NCBI GenBank assembly: GCA_017454915.1 | Contig: JAFTCC010000062.1 | Span: 30,736 to 94,735, forward strand | Length of the DNA: 64,000 nucleotides | Source: Paludibacteraceae bacterium | GTDB taxonomy: Bacteria > Bacteroidota > Bacteroidia > Bacteroidales > Paludibacteraceae | Direction of reading: 5' to 3' | In this document: positions 27,335 through 35,001 of the stretch, piece after piece | How positions within the stretch are numbered: position 1 is the first letter of the stretch | Layout of the letters: every line of letters starts with the position of its first letter | The notes under the pieces: model-generated | Told to the model about the DNA's origin: nothing | The model's database searches: none | Seen by the model: the letters and a program-made list of their open reading frames with translations, nothing else | Program-made: the position numbers and the translations under genes

Positions 27335-29524
27335 ATGGGTAATCTGCGTTTCAAAGCAGTGGAAGAAGCGTTCCGCAAGAAAGCTGTGTCAGTAAGTGCG
27401 CCGGCTAACAATCTTGACGAATACTATGGCAAGTATGTGTTTAACAAAAAGGCGATGTCCCGTTATTTGCAGCCAGATATCGTTCAAGCGATAGGCGATG
27501 CCGTGCAGCATGGTAAGACGCTTGATGCCAATGTGGCTGATATTGTGGCATCTGCCATGAAACGCTGGGCTAAGGAACTCGGTGCCACACACTACACCCA
27601 CTGGTTTCAGCCCCTTACGGAGGGCACTGCGCAGAAACATGAGTCGTTCATCGAATATGACGGGGAGCCAGGCGACAAAGTTATCGAGAGCTTTTCTGGT
27701 AAACTGCTTGTTCAGCAAGAGTCTGACGCGTCGTCGTTTCCCAACGGTGGCACACGCTCCACATTTGAGGCGCGTGGCTATACTGCTTGGGATCCGTCAT
27801 CTCCGGCTTTCGTAATGGGCGATACGCTCTGCATACCTACTATTTTTATCTCATACACGGGAGACACGCTCGACATGAAGGCTCCATTGCTTAAGTCATT
27901 GTCGGCGGTGAACAAGGCTGCCACAGAGGTTTGCCGGATGTTTGACGCCAATGTTGACCATGTGGTGTCGTATTTGGGTTGGGAGCAGGAATATTTTCTT
28001 GTTGACGAGGGACTGTATGCCACACGTCCCGACTTGATGATAACAGGACGCACGCTGTTAGGACATCTTTCAGCAAAGAACCAACAGCTTGAGGACCACT
28101 ATTTTGGCGCTATTCCAAGCCGTGTTACAGAATTTATGAAAGACCTTGAGTTTGAGGCTTATAAGTATGCGATACCGCTCAAGACGCGTCATAATGAGGT
28201 AGCGCCAAATCAGTTTGAACTTGCTCCGATATACGGCGAAACGAACCTTAGCGTTGACCAGAACCTGATAGTTATGTCGCTGATGAAGCGTGTGGCGCGC
28301 CGCCACGGTTTCCGCGTGCTATTCCACGAAAAACCATTTGCCGGCGTCAACGGCTCGGGTAAGCATTGCAACTGGAGTCTTGGAACGAATACTGGAGTAG
28401 GACTCTTTACCCCAGGAAAAACGGCAGCGCAAAACCTGCAGTTCGTTACATTCCTTGTCAATGCCCTAACCGCGGTTTATAAGCACAATGCCCTGCTCAA
28501 GGCATCCATCGCTTCTGCCACCAATGCTCATCGTCTTGGCGCTAACGAGGCTCCACCGGCCATAATATCCGTGTTCCTCGGCAAGCAGATGTCTGAAGTG
28601 TTGGAAACCATAGCCGGAGCCACATCCGAACAGGCAATTGTGCTTGACGAAAAGAAAAAAATGTCGCTCGGCATAGCGCATATCCCTGAAGTGCTGTTAG
28701 ACAACACCGACCGCAACCGCACTTCGCCATTCGCTTTCACAGGCAACCGCTTTGAGTTCCGTGCCGTAGGTTCATCGGCCAGCTGCTCGTCGGCATTGAT
28801 AGCTCTCAACAGCGTCATGGCGGAGCAGTTGATGCAGTTCAAAGCCGACGTCGATACGTTACTCGCCAAAGGTAAAACGTTGCAGCAGGCGATTTTTGAT
28901 GTGCTAAAGGAATATATCGCTGTAAGCCGTCCCGTACATTTTGAGGGTAATGGCTATTCTGATGAGTGGCAGCAAGAGGCTTGCAAACGCGGCTTGGACT
29001 GCGAAACGTCGGTGCCAGAGATATTCAAGGCGTACACTTCAGAACAGTCTGTTAAGATGTTCGAGCACCTCGGCGTGTTCAGCAAGGCAGAGTTGCATGC
29101 CCGCAACGAGGTCAAGTGGGAAACTTACACCAAGAAACTTCAGATTGAGGAGCGTATGCTTGCCGACCTGACGGTTAACCACATAATTCCTATAGCCCTT
29201 CGCTATCAAAATATGCTGTTGGACAGCGTAACGAAATATCAGATAGCGTTCCCCAATAGGGATAAGTCAAGCAGCCTTGAGGCGCAGTTGACAGACCAGA
29301 TTGCCAACCACACCACCAGCTTGTTTGCGCTTGTCAAAGAAATGAATGAAGCCGCAGCCGCCGCAGCTGCGTGCGCCGAGGGATACGAAATGGCAAAGGC
29401 ATACCACGACAGCGTTCTGCCTTATTTCGCAAAAATCAGAAGTCATGCCGATGCGCTGGAACTCATTGTGGATGACGAGATGTGGACGCTGCCCAAATAC
29501 CGCGAACTGTTATTCATACACTAA
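27335..29524 (+). CDS. glnN: Glutamine synthetase type III
   Basis: The 729-residue ATP-dependent enzyme makes glutamine from glutamate and ammonia. Type III features are visible: the long N-terminal region (EEYDGEPGDK-like block and FPNGGTRSTFEARGYTAWD), the metal and ammonium site around HNEVAPNQFELAPIYGETN, and GSGKHCNWSLGTN. Type III enzymes are the main glutamine synthetase of Bacteroidetes and form double hexamer rings. The stop codon overlaps the start of the RsmI-like gene as TAATG, so the two are translationally coupled. Confidence 0.97.
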   Translation: MGNLRFKAVEEAFRKKAVSVSAPANNLDEYYGKYVFNKKAMSRYLQPDIVQAIGDAVQHGKTLDANVADIVASAMKRWAKELGATHYTHWFQPLTEGTAQKHESFIEYDGEPGDKVIESFSGKLLVQQESDASSFPNGGTRSTFEARGYTAWDPSSPAFVMGDTLCIPTIFISYTGDTLDMKAPLLKSLSAVNKAATEVCRMFDANVDHVVSYLGWEQEYFLVDEGLYATRPDLMITGRTLLGHLSAKNQQLEDHYFGAIPSRVTEFMKDLEFEAYKYAIPLKTRHNEVAPNQFELAPIYGETNLSVDQNLIVMSLMKRVARRHGFRVLFHEKPFAGVNGSGKHCNWSLGTNTGVGLFTPGKTAAQNLQFVTFLVNALTAVYKHNALLKASIASATNAHRLGANEAPPAIISVFLGKQMSEVLETIAGATSEQAIVLDEKKKMSLGIAHIPEVLLDNTDRNRTSPFAFTGNRFEFRAVGSSASCSSALIALNSVMAEQLMQFKADVDTLLAKGKTLQQAIFDVLKEYIAVSRPVHFEGNGYSDEWQQEACKRGLDCETSVPEIFKAYTSEQSVKMFEHLGVFSKAELHARNEVKWETYTKKLQIEERMLADLTVNHIIPIALRYQNMLLDSVTKYQIAFPNRDKSSSLEAQLTDQIANHTTSLFALVKEMNEAAAAAAACAEGYEMAKAYHDSVLPYFAKIRSHADALELIVDDEMWTLPKYRELLFIH

Positions 29525-30225
29525 TGGCTTCGCTTTATCTCATCCCGACCACACTCGGCGACAACAACTTCAGCCGCGTCTTGCCGCAGCACACTCTTGA
29601 CGTGCTTCGCAGTGTCAAGTATCTTATTGTGGAGAACGTGCGCACCACGCGGCGTTATCTCAAGGCGGTTGACAAAGACATTGACATCGACGGGTTGACG
29701 TTCTACACCCTCAACCGTCATACCGACCCGGCTGTGATAGCGTCTTACTTGTCGCCTTTGGCTCAAGGTGAGGACATGGCAGTGATTTCTGAAGCCGGTT
29801 GCCCGGCAATAGCGGACCCTGGGGCTGACGTTGTGGCGATAGCGCAGCAAAAAGGCATCAAAGTGGTGCCGCTCGTGGGACCTTCATCTATTCTTCTCGC
29901 ACTGATGGCAAGCGGGTTCAATGGGCAAAGTTTCGCGTTCAACGGCTACCTGCCTATCGACAATGTTCAACGACAAAAAGCCATAAAACATTTTGAAAAC
30001 CGAGCGAGGACAGAACAGCAGTCGCAGATTTTTATCGAAACGCCATACCGCAATAATGCTCTTCGTGACGCTATGCTAACAACACTCGCACCGCAGACGA
30101 GGCTTGCTATCGCAACTGACATCACGCTGCCAACAGAAAGTATTTCTGCAAAAACAGTCATGCAGTGGCGTAAGGGACAGATGGAAGACATTAACCACCG
30201 GCCGTCAATTTTCATTATATATTAA
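29524..30225 (+). CDS. RsmI-like SAM-dependent methyltransferase (tetrapyrrole methylase fold)
   Basis: The start is ATG 29524, which overlaps the glnN stop as TAATG; the longer frame from 29482 runs inside glnN. The 233-residue protein has YLIPTTLGDNNF, YLIVENVRTTRRYL, VISEAGCPAIADPG, VPLVGPSSILLALMASG and FIETPYRNN, all motifs of the RsmI family. RsmI methylates the ribose of C1402 in 16S rRNA. This short form, common in Bacteroidetes alongside a longer RsmI, lacks the C-terminal helical extension, so its target may differ. Confidence 0.85.
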   Translation: MASLYLIPTTLGDNNFSRVLPQHTLDVLRSVKYLIVENVRTTRRYLKAVDKDIDIDGLTFYTLNRHTDPAVIASYLSPLAQGEDMAVISEAGCPAIADPGADVVAIAQQKGIKVVPLVGPSSILLALMASGFNGQSFAFNGYLPIDNVQRQKAIKHFENRARTEQQSQIFIETPYRNNALRDAMLTTLAPQTRLAIATDITLPTESISAKTVMQWRKGQMEDINHRPSIFIIY

Positions 30226-30337
30226 CCCCGAACGGGCTATTGATATTTGGATATGTGCCCGGTTTAATAGACTTCCTTTTACTAATTTTCAACCCCGGTC
30301 GGTCTAATGACCGATTCTGGTTAAATACTAAGCTATT

Positions 30338-30703
30338 ATGAAAACAACAAAACTATTTATTGTGCTTTCGCTCTGTGTTGTGTTGCTTGGCGGATGCACT
30401 AAAGAGGCTTGGCAGGAAATGTATCTGTCAGACATACTGGGCACTTGGTCAGGGTATTCGTTAATAGATTCGCACTATCTCACTGTTACTTTTGACAAAG
30501 ACAAAAAATTCTCCTATCGACTTGATAATGATGCCGAAGTGGTTGGATCTTACAAATATGTCAGTGTAGGCGGTATGATTACGCTCATTCCCGTGGAGGG
30601 GGATGAAATAAAGTGGTACATTTCTGACCGCGAAGAGTATTCCATGAATATAATATGGCAATTCAGGACATTCAAAATGTCGCGTTCGGGACAATCGCAC
30701 TAA
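30338..30703 (+). CDS. Small lipoprotein, unknown function
   Basis: The 121-residue protein has a signal peptide ending in the lipobox LGGC at residues 18-21, so the mature protein is lipidated. The rest is a small beta-rich domain (TWSGYSLIDSHYLTVTFDKD, then KKFSYRLDN). This resembles lipocalin-like domains of Bacteroidetes lipoproteins, but I cannot assign a family with confidence. It is followed by the tandem promoter-like repeats, not by an operon partner. Confidence 0.72.
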   Translation: MKTTKLFIVLSLCVVLLGGCTKEAWQEMYLSDILGTWSGYSLIDSHYLTVTFDKDKKFSYRLDNDAEVVGSYKYVSVGGMITLIPVEGDEIKWYISDREEYSMNIIWQFRTFKMSRSGQSH

Positions 30704-30727
30704 TGAAATAAAATTGCTGCTCATTCG

Positions 30728-30905
30728 TTTGGCATTTCTCTCGTTTTTTCGTAACATTGGCTTCGCCGAAGTTACTGTCACTCGGAAATGCTCAAATAAA
30801 TTTGGCATTTCTCTCGTTTTTTCGTAACATTGGCATTGCCGAAGTTACTGTCACTCGGAAATGCTCAAATAAATTTGGCATTTCTCTCGTTTTTTCGTAA
30901 CTTTG
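30728..30905 (+). repeat. Tandem 73-bp repeats carrying promoter elements
   Basis: Two nearly identical 73-base units (30728-30800 and 30801-30873) and a partial third (30874-30905) abut with no spacers. Each has TTTG, 20 bases and a TAAC(A/T)TTG box. In units 1 and 2 the -7 box is TAACATTG; in the third it is the full consensus TAACTTTG. Each full unit also contains the inverted pairs GTAAC/GTTAC and GAAATGC/GCATTTC. Confidence 0.9.
30874..30905 (+). promoter_or_regulatory. Promoter of the DUF6242-like lipoprotein gene (third repeat copy)
   Basis: TTTG (30874-30877), a 20-base spacer and TAACTTTG (30898-30905) lie eight bases before ATG 30914, implying an almost leaderless message. Confidence 0.75.
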
Positions 30906-30913
30906 TGGACGTT

Positions 30914-32233
30914 ATGCGAAATTATATACTGACATCAATTCTTATTTCTGTAGTGTTGCTTGCCGTCTGTGCGTGCAAGTCAGGAAATTCATATTCAGAT
31001 AACATCCCTACCGACAATACTGTCATTAGCCGTATCACTTTTGTGGCTAATGACAAAAATCCTGGCATAGAAAAGGCCTCTTTCAATATTGAACTGATAG
31101 GCGACACGGGTGCTGTGGTGTTCAATAAGGACTCCCTGCCTGTTGGCACAAAGATTGATTCTGTTGTTACTCGTTTCACTTTCCAGTATGCGATAGCCGG
31201 CATGGTATTGTTGAGCCCCAAAGACACTTCGGTGCTACGCAACAACGACACGATTGACTTCACTCACCAGCCGGTGCATATTCGCGTGATTTCTGCTGAC
31301 TATACCAAGCAGCGCAACTATCGCATACGCGTTCTTGTGCATAAGATAAACCCAGAACTATATCAATGGAATCTGTTGTCAGACAATGCGTTCAGCGAAT
31401 CTGGCTCGTGTCAGTGCGCCGTGATGCGCAACGACAAGTTCTATTGGTTAGTAAGCAGTGGCTTTAATATCCGCCTTTACACTTCTGCTGATGGAGTGGA
31501 GTGGGCTTCTTCGGATGTCGTGGGACTAATGCCGCAATGTGATGTTCGCGGTCTTTATGCCACAGACGAAGGTTTCTACATCGCCAGTGGCGGAACCTTG
31601 TTCAAGTCGGAAGATGCCGTTAACTGGACAATGCTCAACGACAAAGATTACCTTTATATACTTGGCGATTTTACGGGAGGCTTATGGTGCGTTGTGCGTG
31701 ACGAACAGGGCAAATTGTATGTTGATGATTTGCGTGGCTCGTTAGGTAGGTATCCTTTGCCGGATAATTTCCCGGTTACAGGTGCCGCCAAGACGGCCTA
31801 CCTCTCTCCGTCAATGCGTATGCAGTTCATGGCGATAGGCGGTGTTGACGTTAATGGAAACCAACTCAACTCTCGGTGGTTGACTCAAGATATGCAACAT
31901 TGGGTAAATCTTACTGAAGGCCAGCCCGGATACGAAAGCATGGAAGGCGCGTCGCTGATTTCATACGGCGGAAGGCTGTTGCTTATTGGCGGACTGAATT
32001 CGGATGGCATGTTACGCGACAGATTTTTCCTGCAGTCGTTCGACGACGGATTGTTTTGGGAGCAGTTGAGTGCTGATGACTTGTCGCTGCCAGAACAAAT
32101 CACCGAACGTGCTTATTGCAATGTGATTTCCTCCGCTGATGGTTATGACTTGTTCTTTATGGGTGGTATGGACTTGTCGAAAGTGTATGCCGATGTGTGG
32201 AAAACACGCAAGAATTCAATAGACTGGGAATAA
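30914..32233 (+). CDS. DUF6242-like lipoprotein with beta-propeller-like repeats
   Basis: ATG 30914 is used because it follows the promoter and starts a lipoprotein signal (SILISVVLLAVCACKSG, Cys lipidation site). The 439-residue protein has an N-terminal domain typical of DUF6242-like Bacteroidetes lipoproteins (ISRITFVAND, then YRIRVLVHKINPELYQW) and a C-terminal region of repeated short strands with GG and W motifs (YASG/GGTLFKSEDAVNW, GGLNSDGMLRDRF, FFMGGMDLSKVY), consistent with a Kelch-like propeller. The function is unknown. Its stop codon abuts the stop of the convergent regulator gene with no intergenic base. Confidence 0.68.
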   Translation: MRNYILTSILISVVLLAVCACKSGNSYSDNIPTDNTVISRITFVANDKNPGIEKASFNIELIGDTGAVVFNKDSLPVGTKIDSVVTRFTFQYAIAGMVLLSPKDTSVLRNNDTIDFTHQPVHIRVISADYTKQRNYRIRVLVHKINPELYQWNLLSDNAFSESGSCQCAVMRNDKFYWLVSSGFNIRLYTSADGVEWASSDVVGLMPQCDVRGLYATDEGFYIASGGTLFKSEDAVNWTMLNDKDYLYILGDFTGGLWCVVRDEQGKLYVDDLRGSLGRYPLPDNFPVTGAAKTAYLSPSMRMQFMAIGGVDVNGNQLNSRWLTQDMQHWVNLTEGQPGYESMEGASLISYGGRLLLIGGLNSDGMLRDRFFLQSFDDGLFWEQLSADDLSLPEQITERAYCNVISSADGYDLFFMGGMDLSKVYADVWKTRKNSIDWE

Positions 32234-32941
32234 TCAGGATTTGATTTCCAGCACATATCCTCTTCCTCTTTTGTTGATTATTTTCACGTTTGTGTCCTCC
32301 TTGAGCATTCGTCTTAGCTTGCTGACATAGACGTCCATAGACCTTGCGCAGAAATAAGTATCGTTAGCCCACAGGGTTTTTAGTGTCCAGTCGCGCTCGA
32401 TTACTTCACCTGGCTTTGATGCTAACATTCTTAGCAGTTCACATTCTTTGTATGTCATCTGAATGATGTTGCCGTCCTGACGGTTTGTTAGCGTCTGTAA
32501 ATTTGTGTCAAGCAGATATGCACCTATTTCATACACATTTTTTTTCTCTTCACGGCAAATGTGCGAATACGTCATGAGCCTCTTTATGCGCAAGGCAATC
32601 TCTTCATTGTCGAGTGAGGCTTTGATATATTCTGCCGCCCCAAGGCGTAGTCCCTGCAGGATATCTTCGCGGTTTTCGCGCAGAGTGAGAAATGCTATTA
32701 TTGTGTTGTTATTGTGCTCTTTTATACGTGCTACCAGGTTGAAACCGTCGCTACCTTTTAATTCCACATCAATGACGCACAAAGCCGGCGCATGGATAGC
32801 GAAATGCTTGAGTGCCATCTTGGCATTATTACATATAGTAACGCTATGCCCTTCGGCCTCAAGCTTTTCCTTTAGTATGGCAAATTTGTCGGTCAGCGCC
32901 TCGCCATGACAGAGTAATATGTTGACGCGTGAGTGTGTGAT
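32234..32941 (-). CDS. OmpR-family response regulator (RprY-like) with no normal start codon
   Basis: The frame is open from just after two stop codons (TAATAA, 32951-32956) to the stop at 32234, and no ATG, GTG or TTG occurs before an internal ATG at 32818 that would cut off the receiver. I place the start at ATC 32941, giving 235 residues, the normal length for this family. The receiver keeps the phosphate-accepting Asp58 (VIDVELKGSDG), the Thr (FLTLREN) and the Lys (EYIKAS), but the usual acidic pair after strand 1 is CHGE. The C-terminal winged helix (RSMDVYVSKLRRMLKED, then KRGRGYVL) is intact. It follows the barrel gene in one operon; no sensor kinase is adjacent. Confidence 0.72.
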   Translation of the reverse strand: MTHSRVNILLCHGEALTDKFAILKEKLEAEGHSVTICNNAKMALKHFAIHAPALCVIDVELKGSDGFNLVARIKEHNNNTIIAFLTLRENREDILQGLRLGAAEYIKASLDNEEIALRIKRLMTYSHICREEKKNVYEIGAYLLDTNLQTLTNRQDGNIIQMTYKECELLRMLASKPGEVIERDWTLKTLWANDTYFCARSMDVYVSKLRRMLKEDTNVKIINKRGRGYVLEIKS

Positions 32942-32953
32942 GCTATTAAATTA

Positions 32954-34891
32954 TTAAAACTGGAACGACGCGCCAGCAATGAATGAGGTGAGTTGTTGTT
33001 CATATCCGTAGAAGCTCATGCGCTTGTTGAAAGCCAAATTTGTGGCGTTGAGGAACAAAGCGACTTTTTTGTTGAGATTGTATGTTACTCCAATGTTGAG
33101 GTCATACACCGGATTAAGTTTTGCGGCATGATTTGTTCTGGCAACGAAGTCGTTCCCGGTCTCTTCATCCACCTTCTTGTCAAACTGTGCAACCAGAGCG
33201 TACGATGGTGTGGCAAAATAGCTGTCGAATTGGAGTGTCCACTTCGGGGTTATGTGCCAAGCCAAAGCCAGTCTGCCTTCAAATGCGGGCTTGTACCATG
33301 CATACTGGTCGTCAAGTCCATATTCTTGCCCTTTGGGTTGCAGGAAATTGTAGTGGGCATCAGCATCAAGGCGCAATTTGTCTTTATATTCGTAGCGCAC
33401 GTTGAGTCCCATTTTGAACATCTGCAGGTTATAGCTGTCGGGAGCGAAAGTGGCAAATGTGCGGTAGCCTTCTTTCTCTCCTTCGATGAACTCACTTTCG
33501 GGGAATAGGTTTTTGTTCAGATAGCCATAGTAGCCAAATAGTTCGTCAATCGTGTATGAATAGTTGCCGTAGATGTTGAGGATGAGCCCGTTAGTGGGAT
33601 GAATTTTAAGCCCTACCGTAGCGTCAATGGGCGTGTATGTATTGCATTTTGTGTAAGAGATGGAGTGCGGGTCGGAGTACTGGCTCGCCATCAGTGATGG
33701 CATTAGTTCGTGGCCGCCGAGCCTGCCGGTGAATTTGCCGTATATGGCGAGTGTGGATGGCATGGCCTGCCACTCAAGTTCAACTTGAGGTGATATGCCT
33801 ACTTTGTGGATTAGGTTAAATCCGAAGTCAAGGTTAACTCCCACGTGCACCCAAGCGTTGTCACCGCTGTAGGCGTAGTAAGGCTCCAATTTCATATCGA
33901 CGTATGGTATTCCGGTCTTGTTGTCTTGGTCGTCAATGTCTTTGTAAAGTTTTTTCCAACCTTGCCATCCGGTCTGAACCCATGTTGATGACGGGTTGCC
34001 AAATATGAGTTTGTCGGCAGGCGCTGGTCCGTCGTCAGGAGTGAATTTGTTGTAGAGGTGTGGTTTAAGATGGGCGTTGAATCCGATGGAGCCGGTGTTG
34101 AGTTCCCATTCGGCTCCGGCGTCGATAAGAATGGAATGCTCGCTTATCGCTTTATGCATAGCCCACTTGTCTTCAACGTTCGCCAACGAGTATCCTACTA
34201 TCACATGATATTTGGTGTCTTGCCCGGGGTTGTTGCTCAAGCCGAAGTTGAAGTCGAACGTCCACAGACGGTTAAATTCCGGCGCATCAAGGTTTTTGTC
34301 CCAATCATAACTGAATTTGTTATTGCTCCATGCGCTGTTATTCTGGCTGTTTAGCAGAGGCTTGTCTTGATATAGCGCATAATAGTTCCAGTGGTGGAAC
34401 CCGAGTTTGGCGTTACCAAAGATAGACAGGTTCTTGAGTTGCTGGTGAAGCGCCATGTCGAGTGTGGAATGTGACACCTGCTTTTTCTGTTTCTGGGCGA
34501 ATGTGCCTATATGGTGTATGTTGATGTCAAAAGTCGTTTTTTTCGTATTGGTCATTTTATAGCCGAAATCCAGCATCGTGTTCCACCAGAATCCGAGCCC
34601 CAGTCTTGCATAGCCGCGGCTTGGGGCCTGTCGTGAAAATTGCGGGTCGGAAACAGCAAGCGGAGTCAGCCCTATTTCGGGGTAAATGGAGTTATAGCCC
34701 GTTGTCCAGTATTCGACAGGCTGTTGTTTCACGTCTATCTCGATAGGGTCGAGTGTGGTCTGAATTTTACCTGCGTTGGAAATTACCGGTGAGTAATCGC
34801 GTTCGAGTTTAACCTCGCGGTTAGTGTCATCTTGTGCGATGGCGTATGACGCGCACAACGCTAAAACTGATATTATAATGCTTTTCTTCAT
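32954..34891 (-). CDS. Outer-membrane beta-barrel protein (TonB-receptor-like), partner of TPR protein
   Basis: ATG 34891 is preferred, giving a clean signal peptide (SIIISVLALCASYAIAQ) and 645 residues; the ATG at 34903 adds four residues. After a short linker (KLERDYSPVISNAGKI) most of the protein is alternating strands rich in Tyr, Trp and Asn, ending with a terminal aromatic Phe (IAGASFQF) as in barrel proteins handled by the BAM complex. There is no clear plug domain, so it may be a passive pore or assembly platform. It lies in an operon: the TPR gene (110 bases upstream), this gene, then the atypical response regulator in the same frame after two stop codons. Confidence 0.78.
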   Translation of the reverse strand: MKKSIIISVLALCASYAIAQDDTNREVKLERDYSPVISNAGKIQTTLDPIEIDVKQQPVEYWTTGYNSIYPEIGLTPLAVSDPQFSRQAPSRGYARLGLGFWWNTMLDFGYKMTNTKKTTFDINIHHIGTFAQKQKKQVSHSTLDMALHQQLKNLSIFGNAKLGFHHWNYYALYQDKPLLNSQNNSAWSNNKFSYDWDKNLDAPEFNRLWTFDFNFGLSNNPGQDTKYHVIVGYSLANVEDKWAMHKAISEHSILIDAGAEWELNTGSIGFNAHLKPHLYNKFTPDDGPAPADKLIFGNPSSTWVQTGWQGWKKLYKDIDDQDNKTGIPYVDMKLEPYYAYSGDNAWVHVGVNLDFGFNLIHKVGISPQVELEWQAMPSTLAIYGKFTGRLGGHELMPSLMASQYSDPHSISYTKCNTYTPIDATVGLKIHPTNGLILNIYGNYSYTIDELFGYYGYLNKNLFPESEFIEGEKEGYRTFATFAPDSYNLQMFKMGLNVRYEYKDKLRLDADAHYNFLQPKGQEYGLDDQYAWYKPAFEGRLALAWHITPKWTLQFDSYFATPSYALVAQFDKKVDEETGNDFVARTNHAAKLNPVYDLNIGVTYNLNKKVALFLNATNLAFNKRMSFYGYEQQLTSFIAGASFQF

Positions 34892-35001
34892 ATTTTCGGC
34901 CATTAATTATATTTTTCTTTATGACGTTTGGCTGACATTCTTGTCAATGTCTCTCGCTTTTGTCTTTTTGCCTTCAGTACAGTGTTCTTACGTTCTTATT
35001 T

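Noticed and set aside
30728..30905. Tandem repeats as a CRISPR array
   Set aside because: The units are contiguous 73-base copies with no unique spacers and no cas genes nearby.
32818..32820. ATG 32818 as the true start of the response regulator
   Set aside because: It would remove the first 41 residues of the receiver, including strand 1 and the surrounding helix, leaving a non-functional receiver, whereas upstream sequence in the same frame matches the family.
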